64,000 nt of DNA, from positions 1 to 64,000 of the forward strand of contig NZ_JAHKRM010000052.1 in the NCBI RefSeq assembly GCF_019396345.1, given 5' to 3'. Of this stretch, positions 7,843 to 16,010 are shown in pieces. This DNA is from Nonomuraea guangzhouensis. Lineage in GTDB: Bacteria; Actinomycetota; Actinomycetes; Streptosporangiales; Streptosporangiaceae. Position 1 is the stretch's first letter. Each line of letters begins with the position of its first letter. The position numbers and the translations under genes were made by a program. The notes beneath the pieces are model-generated. The model was not told the origin of the DNA. It saw only the letters and a program-made list of their open reading frames with translations, and ran no database searches.

Positions 7843-9321
7843 CTACTTCGGCAGTACCAGCAGCGCGTCGCCGACCCCGCGCTCCACCCCGTCGGACGGC
7901 CGGTTGACGAGCTTGTTGCCCACCACCATCGCGGTGGACCCGCCGCCGTCCAGGTTGACCGCCTGCTTGGCGCCCAGCCAGCGCATGAACTGGGCCGCCT
8001 CGATGAAGCTGGCCCCCACCGTCACGCCGGGCTGCCGCCCGTCGATGGTCGCCAGGATCAGGCTGCCGTTGCGCGTGGTGCCCAGCAGCGTGCGCGGGTG
8101 GCGGCGGAGGATCATGTTCACGGAGTCCTGGCCGTCAAGCTTGGCGGTGATCTTCGCGTGCCCGTTCCTGACCAGGCCGACATTGCCCCCGATCACCCCC
8201 AGGTCGGGCGTCAGCTTGAGCGCCTTACGGGTCCGTACGTCCACGACCTTGGTGTCGACCTTGACGGTCACGCCTTCGGCCGCGTGCGCGTTCAGCCACT
8301 CGGCGGCGACCCCGGCGACACCGTGCAGGACCCGCGTCCCCGCCGCCACCGCGGCGCCCGGCGCGCGCAGCGCCACGACCTTGCCGTTGGCGTCGAGCAC
8401 GGCGTCGGCGCCGTTGTCGGCGGGCGTCTTGGCGCCGTACTCCTCGGTGTAGAGGACCAGCTCGTCCGCCGCCGCGGCGCGGTTGACGCCGTTGACCACC
8501 AGCTTCTGGCCGTCCTGGGCGATCGCGGTGACGGTCGACTTGAGTTCGGTGATGCGGGCCGTACGACCCTTGAGGACGACGGCGGAGCGGCCCGGCACGG
8601 CCTCGCTGAGCAGCTTGCCGCCGACCACCGAGATGCCCACCGGCTCACCGCGCAGGTTCTTGGCGGTGTGGATGTTGAAGAAGCCGCCGTTCACGGCCGC
8701 GAGTGCCTGGCCGGCCTTGGCCATCGAGGAGACGGTCTCGCGCTTGGCGACGCTGGTGCCGAGCGTGGCGGCGTACGAGCCACGGAATGTCTTGGCGTCG
8801 ATCATGACCACCTTGACGTCCCAGGGGCCGGTGGTCTTCATACCGTCGTCGCCGAGGTAGTCGACCTTCGCCTTTATCCCGGCGTCCTTGAGCTTCTTGG
8901 CCGTCTCGGCGGCCTTGTCCTTCTCCTCGAACTTCCACAGCCCGACCCGCACCATGTAGACGGTCTGGGCCTCGGCGTCGGCGACCTTCGGGCGCACGAC
9001 CTTCTGCAGGCTCGCCGTCTCGCCCGTGGCCTCGACCTCGGCGACCTTCGCCTCGGCCGTCTGCTGCATGCCGTAGTCGCGGCCGCTCGGCATCAGCACC
9101 GTGACGGTGTAGCCGTCGGTAGACGTACCCGACTTCACGTCCCAGAAGTCGATGCCGGGCGCCACGCTGGTCATCGTCTTGGTCGGTACGGCCGGTACGC
9201 CCAGGGGGAACTTGGCCGAGGGGAACGTCACCGAAACCCGCTCGGCGGCTGCGACGGGTACGGCCGTCCCAGTGAGGACCGTGGCCATCGAAAGACCGAC
9301 GGCGAGGGTGCGTCGAGACAT
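7843..9321 (-). CDS. Secreted phosphodiester glycosidase family protein
   Basis: A 492-aa exported protein. ATG 9321 is chosen because it has a GGAG site 5 nt upstream and starts a clean signal peptide (MSRRTLAVGLSMATVLTG... ending VAAA). The middle has a SPOR-like segment (about 110-185, VYMVRVGLWKFEEKDKAAE). The C-terminal half is a NAGPA-type domain with AAVNGGFFNI, LILATIDGRQPG and the hallmark VNLDGGGSTAMV. Members cleave phosphodiester-linked sugars or act on exopolysaccharide; the substrate here is unknown. It probably acts outside the membrane. It converges with the LysR gene. Confidence 0.88.
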   Translation of the reverse strand: MSRRTLAVGLSMATVLTGTAVPVAAAERVSVTFPSAKFPLGVPAVPTKTMTSVAPGIDFWDVKSGTSTDGYTVTVLMPSGRDYGMQQTAEAKVAEVEATGETASLQKVVRPKVADAEAQTVYMVRVGLWKFEEKDKAAETAKKLKDAGIKAKVDYLGDDGMKTTGPWDVKVVMIDAKTFRGSYAATLGTSVAKRETVSSMAKAGQALAAVNGGFFNIHTAKNLRGEPVGISVVGGKLLSEAVPGRSAVVLKGRTARITELKSTVTAIAQDGQKLVVNGVNRAAAADELVLYTEEYGAKTPADNGADAVLDANGKVVALRAPGAAVAAGTRVLHGVAGVAAEWLNAHAAEGVTVKVDTKVVDVRTRKALKLTPDLGVIGGNVGLVRNGHAKITAKLDGQDSVNMILRRHPRTLLGTTRNGSLILATIDGRQPGVTVGASFIEAAQFMRWLGAKQAVNLDGGGSTAMVVGNKLVNRPSDGVERGVGDALLVLPK

Positions 9322-9520
9322 GAAAACTCCAGAGGGCGGACAAAGGAACCGCCCTATCCTGGCGAGATCATGGTCGTGTAGGCAGGCAAACACGCTAAAC
9401 GGTCGGAGAGGTTACAAGATTGACATCCCTCGGGAGGTTTTCCTGCGCGTACTGTGGGGGCGGCGTTACCGTGCGGTAGGCCGCGACCCGTGCGGCATAC
9501 CAGTCCGAGAGGCAGCCGTT

Positions 9521-9670
9521 ATGGGGCTGAGCATCCTCATTGTGATCATCGCGAGCGTGGTCCTGGGGTTCATCCTGGGCGCGTTCGTCACCCGTCCCCG
9601 CGGGTGGGTGATGTACGCCCGCCCCGAGGATCGGTCCCGCGCCGACGTGACGCGCGATCCTCACGAGTGA
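9521..9670 (+). CDS. Small single-pass membrane protein
   Basis: A 49-aa protein made of one N-terminal transmembrane helix (LSILIVIIASVVLGFILGAF) and a short charged tail (RPEDRSRADVTRDPHE). A GAGAGG site lies 9 nt before the ATG. It resembles the many uncharacterised one-helix proteins of actinobacteria, and no function can be given. It is followed by a good terminator, so it is its own short transcript. Confidence 0.6.
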   Translation: MGLSILIVIIASVVLGFILGAFVTRPRGWVMYARPEDRSRADVTRDPHE

Positions 9671-9695
9671 GTACGAGTCGAGTACGAGTCGGCGA

Positions 9696-9728
9696 AAGCC
9701 GCACAGCTTCTGGGGTTCTGTGCGGCTT
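9696..9728 (+). terminator. Hairpin terminator after small membrane gene
   Basis: A perfect 11-bp stem AAGCCGCACAG / CTGTGCGGCTT with an 11-nt loop, 26 nt past the stop. It is preceded by an exact tandem 11-bp repeat (GAGTACGAGTC at 9669-9679 and 9680-9690). It insulates the trpS leader promoter. Confidence 0.75.
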
Positions 9729-9733
9729 GCGCC

Positions 9734-9739
9734 TATGAT
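9734..9739 (+). promoter_or_regulatory. Predicted -10 box of the trpS leader transcript
   Basis: TATGAT is a near-perfect -10 hexamer. Initiation 7-8 nt downstream would fall at or beside ATG 9747, giving a leaderless leader-peptide mRNA. No strong -35 is seen. Confidence 0.5.
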
Positions 9740-9746
9740 GAGTGGC

Positions 9747-9791
9747 ATGACACGCGTCAGCATGTGGTGGCGGCCGACAGACGGCCGCTGA
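9747..9791 (+). CDS. Trp leader peptide upstream of trpS
   Basis: A 14-codon frame, MTRVSMWWRPTDGR then stop, with two adjacent Trp codons at 9765-9770. In-frame ATGs at 9735 and 9738 would lengthen it slightly. The end of the peptide overlaps a small CGGCCG/CGGCCG hairpin (9771-9787). Tandem Trp codons just before RNA hairpins and a Trp gene are the classic layout of ribosome-mediated attenuation: scarce charged tRNA-Trp stalls the ribosome here and changes downstream folding. A similar leader controls an auxiliary trpS in Streptomyces (established knowledge). Confidence 0.75.
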   Translation: MTRVSMWWRPTDGR

Positions 9792-9800
9792 TCTCCGCAT

Positions 9801-9872
9801 GCGCGGGCCGTCCTCAGGACGGGCCCGGCGCGGGTTCTTCTTCAGGGCGGCATGACCTGAAGAAAGGAACCC
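9801..9872 (+). promoter_or_regulatory. Attenuator / ribosome-site-sequestering hairpins before trpS
   Basis: There are two consecutive hairpins. The first (9801-9831) pairs GGGCCGTCC with GGACGGGCCC, flanked by GCGC arms, and is followed by TTCTTCTTC, a weak terminator tract. The second pairs 9832-9846 with 9856-9872 (ending in AAAGGAACCC), with a 2-nt bulge. Its 3' arm contains AAAGGA, the ribosome site of trpS, so this fold would block initiation. Stalling at the Trp codons should favour an alternative fold. Confidence 0.6.
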
Positions 9873-9875
9873 GTG

Positions 9876-10838
9876 ATGAACCACGTCGTGCTCACCGGAG
9901 ACCGCCCGACCGGGCCGCTCCACCTGGGCCACTACTTCGGCACGCTGGCCAACCGCGTCGCCCTGCAGGACGTCCACCCCATGTACGTGCTGGTCGCCGA
10001 CTACCAGGTGATCACCGACCGGGATCTGCCCGGCGCCATCCAGGGGAACATCACCTCTCTGCTCCTCGACTACCTGGCCATCGGGCTGGACCCCGCGAAG
10101 GTGACGATCTTCCAGCACAGCGCGATCCCCGAGCTGAACCAGCTGCTGCTGCCGTTCCTCAGCCTGGTGTCGGTGGCCGAGCTGGGGCGCAACCCGACCG
10201 TCAAGGACGAGATCGCGCACAGTTCGCAGCAGGCGGTCAACGGCCTGATGTTCACCTATCCGGTGCACCAGGCGGCCGACATCCTGTTCTGCAAGGGCAC
10301 GCTGGTGCCGGTCGGCAGGGACCAGCTCCCGCATGTCGAGATGACGCGGCTGGTGGCGCGGCGTTTCAACGAGCGCTACGGTCCCGTTTTCCCGGTGCCG
10401 GAGGCCATGATGGGTGCCCAGCCGCTGCTCAAGGGCCTCGACGGCGGCAAGATGAGCAAGAGCCGGGGCAACTCCGTGGCCCTGTCCGCCACCGAGGACG
10501 AGACGGCCGCGCTGATCCGCGGTGCCCGCACCGATGCGGAGCGGCTCATCACCTTCGACGAGACGAACCGGCCGGAAGTGTCGAACCTGCTCACGCTGGC
10601 CGGCCTCTGCCTCGGCCGCCGGCCCGAGTCCATCGCCGACGAGATCGGCAACGGTGGTGCCGCCGCGCTGAAACGGCTGGTCACCGAGGCGGTCAACGAG
10701 TTCCTGCGACCGATCAGGAAGCGCCGTGGCGAGTACTCGGAGGCCGACGCCAGGCAGGTGCTGAGTGACGGCAACGAGCGCGCCCGCGAGCGGGCGATCG
10801 TCACCCTCGGGGAGGTGCGGGCCGCGATGGGCTTCTGA
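9876..10838 (+). CDS. trpS: Tryptophanyl-tRNA synthetase, probably the auxiliary type
   Basis: A 320-aa class Ic synthetase that charges tRNA-Trp. The nucleotide-binding HIGH-type motif HLGH is at residues 16-19 (TGDRPTGPLHLGHYFG), and KMSKS is at 192-196 (LDGGKMSKSRGN). ATG 9876 has an AAAGGA site 7 nt upstream. The attenuator-controlled leader is the architecture described for the antibiotic-inducible second trpS of Streptomyces (indolmycin-resistant type), so this may be an inducible auxiliary copy, but resistance cannot be read from sequence. The coding end runs into 14-bp tandem repeats. Confidence 0.93.
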   Translation: MNHVVLTGDRPTGPLHLGHYFGTLANRVALQDVHPMYVLVADYQVITDRDLPGAIQGNITSLLLDYLAIGLDPAKVTIFQHSAIPELNQLLLPFLSLVSVAELGRNPTVKDEIAHSSQQAVNGLMFTYPVHQAADILFCKGTLVPVGRDQLPHVEMTRLVARRFNERYGPVFPVPEAMMGAQPLLKGLDGGKMSKSRGNSVALSATEDETAALIRGARTDAERLITFDETNRPEVSNLLTLAGLCLGRRPESIADEIGNGGAAALKRLVTEAVNEFLRPIRKRRGEYSEADARQVLSDGNERARERAIVTLGEVRAAMGF

Positions 10839-10897
10839 CGATGGGCTGCTAACGGTGGGCTGCTAACGCCATGGGCTTCTAACGGGGGGCTCTGGCG
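10827..10897. repeat. 14-bp tandem repeats across the trpS stop
   Basis: Units ATGGGCTTCTGACG, ATGGGCTGCTAACG, GTGGGCTGCTAACG and ATGGGCTTCTAACG, plus a diverged fifth, repeat the last codons and stop of trpS. The fourth unit also supplies the stop codon of the converging methyltransferase. This looks like slippage duplication of a gene end. Confidence 0.8.
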
Positions 10898-11904
10898 ATG
10901 GCCAGTTCCGTGGCCGGGGATCTCAGCGGGCGGCGGTGGCGCGGCCTGGTGAAGCCCGCCGCCTTGAGCAGGCGGGCCACCTCCTTGTAGCCGCGGAGCC
11001 TGCCACCGCCCGCCACCAGGTAGTTGAGGTGGAGCAGATCGACCAGGGTCCGGCTGGCCCGCCCGGGCATGACGCTGTCGCCGAACTGGTCGCCGATCGC
11101 GATCGTGCCGCCGGGGTTGACCGCCTTGGCCAGCCGCCCCAGCAGGGTGGCCACCTCCTGGTCGTCGAGGCAGTGCATGACGTTGAACAGCAGCACCACG
11201 TCGTACCCGCCGCCCAGATCCTCGTCGAGGAACGAACCGGCCCGCAGCGTCAGCCGGGGGTGGGCGGCGGCCGATTCGAGGGCCTGGGGCAGGTCGATCA
11301 CGGTGCCCCGCAGGTCCGGGTGGCGCCGGAGCAGTTCCACGCTGTAGCGGGCATGGCCGCCGCCCACGTCGAGCATCCGCCTCGCGCCCGCGGGGACGGG
11401 GATGGCGCTCGCGGTGGCGGGAGCCTGGCGGCCGGCCACGGCGGCGGTCCATGCCTGGAAGGAGCGCGACAGCTCCGGTTCGCTCTCGGTCAGGGCGTAC
11501 AGGGAGGTGATCGGCGACCCGTCCCGTACGGTGCTTTCGAGCTGCGGCCAGATCACGCAGGCGGTGCGCTCCCAGAAGTACAGCCCCTCGGCCAGGCAGG
11601 CGGGGGAGCCGGTGGTGAGCCAGATCCGCGCCGTGCGGGTCAGCCGGTAGCGGCCGCCTCGCGCGCGCAGGTAGCCGAGCCCGGTCAGGCCGCGCAGCAG
11701 CACGTCCGTCGCGTGCCGGTCCAGGCCGAGCGAGCCGGCGAGGTCGGCGGCGCTCGCGGGCCCGCCGCGCAGGGCGTCGAAGAGACCGAGCCGCATCCCC
11801 GCGATCAGCGCGTGCAGGCCCATGACACCGAAGTAGTCGAGCATCGGGGGCAGGATCGACAGGCGGTGCGCCGCCGCTTCCAGGGGATTGCTGAATAAGG
11901 GCAC
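10879..11904 (-). CDS. SAM-dependent O-methyltransferase (dimerisation plus methylase)
   Basis: A 341-aa enzyme of the plant-type/hydroxyneurosporene O-methyltransferase family. The N-terminal winged-helix dimerisation domain (LHALIAGMRLGLFDALRGG, DLAGSLGLDRHATDVLLRGL) is followed by the SAM motif I LDVGGGHARYSVELLRRHP (about 174-192). Later strands are VIDLPQALE and YDVVLLFNVMHCLDD. Family members methylate hydroxyls of secondary metabolites or quinones; no biosynthetic cluster is nearby to name a substrate. The start follows no strong ribosome site. Confidence 0.88.
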   Translation of the reverse strand: MPLFSNPLEAAAHRLSILPPMLDYFGVMGLHALIAGMRLGLFDALRGGPASAADLAGSLGLDRHATDVLLRGLTGLGYLRARGGRYRLTRTARIWLTTGSPACLAEGLYFWERTACVIWPQLESTVRDGSPITSLYALTESEPELSRSFQAWTAAVAGRQAPATASAIPVPAGARRMLDVGGGHARYSVELLRRHPDLRGTVIDLPQALESAAAHPRLTLRAGSFLDEDLGGGYDVVLLFNVMHCLDDQEVATLLGRLAKAVNPGGTIAIGDQFGDSVMPGRASRTLVDLLHLNYLVAGGGRLRGYKEVARLLKAAGFTRPRHRRPLRSPATELAIARAPR

Positions 11905-11937
11905 ATCGCGACGGTAAGCCGCTGAGGGGCGGAAATG

Positions 11938-13554
11938 TTACCTGTGTTCCCTGCGGAACGACTCCAGCGCCAGCAGCGCCACGTGCAGGGACAGGCACGA
12001 CTCGACGTCGTCGAGGTCGGTGTCGAGGATGCGTTCGAGGCGGCGCAGCCGGTCGTAGAAGGCGGGCCGCGACAGATGGGCCTTCTGGGCGGCCACCGCC
12101 TTGTTGCGGCCCGCGTCCAGGTAGATGCGCAGGATGCGGGTCAGGTCGCCGCCCCGCTGCGCGTCGTGCGCCAGCAGCGGTCCGAGCTCCCGCTCGGCGA
12201 ACGTCTGCAGCCTGGCGTCGTCGCGCAGCAGGTGAAGCAGCCCGCGCAGCCGCAGGTCGGGCAGCCGGTAGAAGGGCCGGCCGTCGGGCTGGCGGACCGC
12301 CACGTCGGCCACCTGCTCGGCTTCGAGGAAGCTGCGCCGTACGTCCCTGATCGACTCCACCACCGAGCCCGAGGCCAGGACGAACGCGGCGCCGGGCTTC
12401 CACAGCATGCGCAGCCGTTCGGCGAGCGCGGTCAGCGCGGCCTCGGCGCCCGAGCGTGGCGGCAGGGGGAGCAGGACGCCGACCCGGTCCTGGTCGAGCG
12501 CGCCCACGAGGGCGGGCAGCCGGGCGTCGCGGCAGGCGGCGGCGGTGGCCTCGGCCAGCTCGCCGAGCTGCGCCTGCCCGTCGAGTGCCTGCTCGATGGG
12601 GTCGGTCGGGCGGATGACGACGCTGACCAGCTTGCGCCCGGTGAGCGGCACGCCCACGGCGCGGGCGCGGGCGGCGGCCTCGTCCGGATCGGCGTAGGCG
12701 TGCGTGAGGATGCCGGTGATGATGGTGCCGTGCGCCTGGCGTTCCAGGGACTCCTGGTGGCGTTCGAGCAGGCGGCCCAGGGCGAGCGTGGTGGCGGCCC
12801 GCTCGGCGAGCACCAGGTCACGGGGCGACGGCGGGCTCTCGCAGAGCAGGATCAACCTGCCCCAATCCTGCCCGCGCGCGCCGACCGTGGTGACCAGCCA
12901 GCCGGAGGCGGCGTCGTAGGCGGTCCGCTCGGCCGGCGCGACCGCGCGTGATCTGGACTCCCATCCGGCCAGCAGCGCGCCGGTGTCGCGGCCCGCGGAC
13001 TCGCAGGCGAGCACCTGGTGGGCGAGGTTCTCCAGCAGGACCGGGCGGTTGGACAGCCGGGCCACCTGGGCGAGCACCTCGGCGGGCGATGCGCCCTCGA
13101 CGGAGAGCTCGGTGAAGACCTCGTGCAGCTGCTCGGAGGCCCGCAGCTCCTCCAGCTGGATGTCGATGATCCGCGCGTGCACGGACTCGGTGATCTGCAC
13201 GAACGGCGTCTCGCGGGTCAGCACGATCAGCGGCAGGCCGTGCTCCTCGGCCGACTTGACGACCGCGCTGGGCAGCTCGCGGACGAACCTGCGGCCCAGC
13301 TCGACGATCAGCCCGGAGGCGCCGACAGCCGAGAGCTCGCCGATGTAGTCGGCCAGCTTCTGGGGGTCCTCGGGCAGGGCCACTCCGGTGGTGAGCACCA
13401 GCTCTCCGCCGCGCAGCAGGTGGGCGAGGTCGGCGATCTCGCCGACGTGCACCCACCGCACCTTGGTGTCCAGCCGGTCGCCGCCCGCGACCACGCGCGG
13501 GCTCCCGCGACGGACGGTGTCCAGCGCGAGGACGTCGGCGATGGTGGGCAGCAC
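11938..13554 (-). CDS. PucR family transcriptional regulator
   Basis: A 538-aa activator-type regulator. It has an N-terminal PucR (purine-catabolism) domain (TIADVLALDTVRRGSPRVV, GGELVLTTGVALPED), a central GGDEF-like domain, and the C-terminal HTH_30 domain (TRILRIYLDAGRNKAVAAQK, SRPAFYDRLRRLERILDTDL). Family members usually control nitrogen-compound catabolism next to their gene. Here it sits between a methyltransferase and an acyl-CoA ligase with no obvious target, so its regulon is unknown. The length is normal. Confidence 0.92.
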   Translation of the reverse strand: MLPTIADVLALDTVRRGSPRVVAGGDRLDTKVRWVHVGEIADLAHLLRGGELVLTTGVALPEDPQKLADYIGELSAVGASGLIVELGRRFVRELPSAVVKSAEEHGLPLIVLTRETPFVQITESVHARIIDIQLEELRASEQLHEVFTELSVEGASPAEVLAQVARLSNRPVLLENLAHQVLACESAGRDTGALLAGWESRSRAVAPAERTAYDAASGWLVTTVGARGQDWGRLILLCESPPSPRDLVLAERAATTLALGRLLERHQESLERQAHGTIITGILTHAYADPDEAAARARAVGVPLTGRKLVSVVIRPTDPIEQALDGQAQLGELAEATAAACRDARLPALVGALDQDRVGVLLPLPPRSGAEAALTALAERLRMLWKPGAAFVLASGSVVESIRDVRRSFLEAEQVADVAVRQPDGRPFYRLPDLRLRGLLHLLRDDARLQTFAERELGPLLAHDAQRGGDLTRILRIYLDAGRNKAVAAQKAHLSRPAFYDRLRRLERILDTDLDDVESCLSLHVALLALESFRREHR

Positions 13555-13612
13555 GCGCCCGAGCCTAGCCGATCAGCCTGTAAGATCGGATAGGCACCCA
13601 TTTACAGACTGC

Positions 13613-15235
13613 TCATGGCGAGCCCATTTCATCCTCTCGGAACTCCCGGATGGGCTGCTGCGCCCGCAATTCCACCCGCCGGATCTTGCCGGAAATGGTC
13701 TTCGGCAGCTCACCGAACTCCAGCCTGCGCACCCGCTTGTACGGGGCCAGCTCGCGCCGCGAGTGCTCGAAGATCGAGCGGGCCGTCGCCTCGTCCGCCT
13801 CGAACCCGGGGGCCAGCGTCACATAAGCCTTGGGCACCGCCAGACGCACCGGATCGGGCGCGGGCACCACGGCCGCCTCCGCCACGGCCTCATGCTCCAG
13901 AAGTACGCTCTCCAGCTCGAACGGCGAGATGCGGTAGTCGGAGGCCTTGAAGACGTCGTCGGTCCGGCCGACGTAGGTGATGTAGCCGTCGACGTCACGG
14001 GTCGCGACGTCACCGGTGTGGTAGTGCCCACCTCTCATCGCATCACTAGATCCACCGACATATCCGGACATGAGGCCGAGGGGGCGGTCGGCCAGCGGCA
14101 GGCAGATCTCCCCGTCGTCGCCTGCCTCGCCGGTGATCGGGTCGAGCAGCACGATGTCGTAGCCGGGCAGCGGCCGGCCCATGGACCCCGGCTTGACCGG
14201 CTCGCCGGGCACGTTGCCTATCTGGGCGGTGGTCTCGGTCTGGCCGTAGCCGTCCCTGATCGTCAACCCCCACGCCTTGGCGACCTGGTCGATGATCTCC
14301 GGGTTGAGCGGCTCGCCCGCGGCGACGGCCGTGCGCAGCGGCAGCCGCCACGCCGCCAGGTCCTCCTGGATGAGCATCCGCCACACGGTCGGCGGCGCGC
14401 AGAAGGTGGTGACCCGCTCGTCGCGCAGCACCTCCAGCAGCGCCACGGCGGAGAAGCGCTGGTAGTCGTGGATCAGCACGGTGGCACCCGCGTTCCACGG
14501 CGCGAACACGTTGCTCCACGCGTGCTTGGCCCAGCCGGGCGAGGACACGTTGAGGTGCACGTCGCCGGGCCTGAGCCCGATCCAGAACATGGTCGACAGG
14601 TGGCCCGCCGGATAGGAGGCGTGCGTGTGCTCGACCAGCTTGGGCTGCGAGGTCGTACCCGAGGTGAAGTAGAGCAGCAGCGTGTCGCCGGCCCTGGTCG
14701 GGCCGTCGGGGGCGAAGTGCTCGGCCGCCTCGCGGGACTCGGCGTAGGGCAGCCAGCCGTAGGCGTCGCCGACCGCGATCCTGGTGTAGCCGCCGTCGTC
14801 GAACTTGCCCGCGTCGGAGGCGTTCGCGATCACGTGGGAGACGCCGCCGCGTTCGACGCGCTCGACGATGTCCTTGGCGGTCAGCAGCGTGGTCGCCGGG
14901 ATGATGACCGCGCCCAGCTTCATGGCCGCCAGCAGTGACTCCCACAGCTCGGCCTGGTTGCCCAGCATGAGCAGGATGCGATCGCCACGTTGTACGCCCT
15001 GCTCGCGCAGCCAGTTCGCGACCTGGTTGGACCGGGCGGACAGCTCGGCGAAGGTGTAGGAGACCCTGCCGACGATCTTCAGCGCGACCGCGTCGGGGGT
15101 CTCGGCGGCCAGCACGCCGTCGAACCAGTCGAGCGCCCAGTTGAACTCCGTCAGCTCCGGCCAGCGGAACTCGCGGCGGGCCGTCGGATAGTCGGCTCCG
15201 AGAAGGAGGTCGCGTGCGGCGCGGAAATCGCTCAT
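13613..15235 (-). CDS. Acyl-CoA synthetase (AMP-forming)
   Basis: A 540-aa member of the acyl-adenylate superfamily, closest in layout to medium-chain acyl-CoA synthetases. Motifs in order are LLLYFTSGTTSQPKLVEHTH (P-loop-like A3), YGQTETT (A5), YHTGDVATRDVDGYITYVGR (A7), DYRISPFELE (A8 hinge), and PKTISGKIRR with the catalytic Lys (A10). It would activate a carboxylic acid to its CoA thioester. ATG 15235 gives the usual length. The gene lies 13 nt downstream of a TetR gene on the same strand, so the two form an operon read from the palindromic operator at 15965-16010. Confidence 0.9.
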   Translation of the reverse strand: MSDFRAARDLLLGADYPTARREFRWPELTEFNWALDWFDGVLAAETPDAVALKIVGRVSYTFAELSARSNQVANWLREQGVQRGDRILLMLGNQAELWESLLAAMKLGAVIIPATTLLTAKDIVERVERGGVSHVIANASDAGKFDDGGYTRIAVGDAYGWLPYAESREAAEHFAPDGPTRAGDTLLLYFTSGTTSQPKLVEHTHASYPAGHLSTMFWIGLRPGDVHLNVSSPGWAKHAWSNVFAPWNAGATVLIHDYQRFSAVALLEVLRDERVTTFCAPPTVWRMLIQEDLAAWRLPLRTAVAAGEPLNPEIIDQVAKAWGLTIRDGYGQTETTAQIGNVPGEPVKPGSMGRPLPGYDIVLLDPITGEAGDDGEICLPLADRPLGLMSGYVGGSSDAMRGGHYHTGDVATRDVDGYITYVGRTDDVFKASDYRISPFELESVLLEHEAVAEAAVVPAPDPVRLAVPKAYVTLAPGFEADEATARSIFEHSRRELAPYKRVRRLEFGELPKTISGKIRRVELRAQQPIREFREDEMGSP

Positions 15236-15248
15236 GCCCCGGATCCTG

Positions 15249-15950
15249 CTACGTCCCCAGCCGTCTCTCAAGGCCGTCCAGCACCGACACGAGGCCGAAG
15301 TCGAAGCTCACCTCGCGCATCACCTGCGGATTGTCGTAATCGACGGCGTTGATCCGCTCCACGAGCTCGGGGTAGCCGGCGGCGGCCTTGGCGACGAACT
15401 CGCGCAGACGGTCCTGGTCGTAGTCGTGGTCCTTCGCCGCGGCGTCCCAGGCGACCTGGGGGATCGTCATGCCGAACACGTAGGCGGTGAGCGTCGAGTT
15501 GGCGTAGTCGATGTCCAGCCCGGTGAATCCGGCCAGCCTGAACGCCTTGTGCATCTGGTCGGTGACCCGGAGCGCGTTGGGGCCCAGCGCGGGCATGCGG
15601 CCGATGAGGTCGGCCGACCACGGATGCCGCAGGATCACCTGGCGCATGCTGTGGGACATGACCGAGCAGGTCTCCCGCCAGCCCATCACCTCGGGGTCGG
15701 GGACCATCATCTCGCCCCAGACCTCGTCGTAGACCAGCTCCAGCAGCTCGTCCTTGTGGGCCACGTACCAGTAGAGGCTGGTCGCCCCCGCGCTGAGCTT
15801 CGCGCCGAGCTTGCGCATGCTCAGCCCGGCCAGGCCCTCGGCGTCGAGCAGCTCCACGGCGGCCATGACGATCTCCTCGCGGCTGCGGCCGGGGCTGGCC
15901 GCCTTGCGCGGTTCGCGGAACCACACGGAGTTGTACTGCCTGCTGGTCAC
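15249..15950 (-). CDS. TetR-family repressor
   Basis: A 233-aa regulator with a standard TetR HTH: SREEIVMAAVELLDAEGLAG, then SMRKLGAKLSAGATSLYWYV and KDELLELVYDEV. The C-terminal domain is of the tetracycline-repressor-like type (TetR_C_1). The start is GTG 15950, with GGAGG almost touching it, and no better start exists. It is divergent from a drug-efflux MFS gene across a 46-bp inverted repeat that it very probably binds, thereby controlling both the exporter and its own operon with the acyl-CoA synthetase. Confidence 0.88.
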   Translation of the reverse strand: MTSRQYNSVWFREPRKAASPGRSREEIVMAAVELLDAEGLAGLSMRKLGAKLSAGATSLYWYVAHKDELLELVYDEVWGEMMVPDPEVMGWRETCSVMSHSMRQVILRHPWSADLIGRMPALGPNALRVTDQMHKAFRLAGFTGLDIDYANSTLTAYVFGMTIPQVAWDAAAKDHDYDQDRLREFVAKAAAGYPELVERINAVDYDNPQVMREVSFDFGLVSVLDGLERRLGT

Positions 15951-15964
15951 ACCTCCAGGATAAA

Positions 15965-16010
15965 TCCACTCGCACGCTGTACGAGTCCTGTCGTACAGTG
16001 TGCGAGTGGA
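15965..16010. promoter_or_regulatory. Large TetR operator between tetR and the MFS gene
   Basis: Two 20-nt arms with one mismatch surround a 6-nt spacer (core CTGTACGA...TCGTACAG). A further half-site (ACACTGTGCGAG) follows at 16017-16028. The operator overlaps the exporter's possible start codons, so repressor binding would cover the start point. Confidence 0.8.

Noticed and set aside
9801..9872. T-box riboswitch before trpS
   Set aside because: The conserved T-box AGGGTGGNACCGCG core and specifier loop are absent. The tandem Trp codons in a small frame explain the leader better.
10879..15235. A secondary-metabolite cluster around the methyltransferase and acyl-CoA ligase
   Set aside because: No polyketide synthase, peptide synthetase or terpene core gene is present, and the genes lie in separately regulated units.
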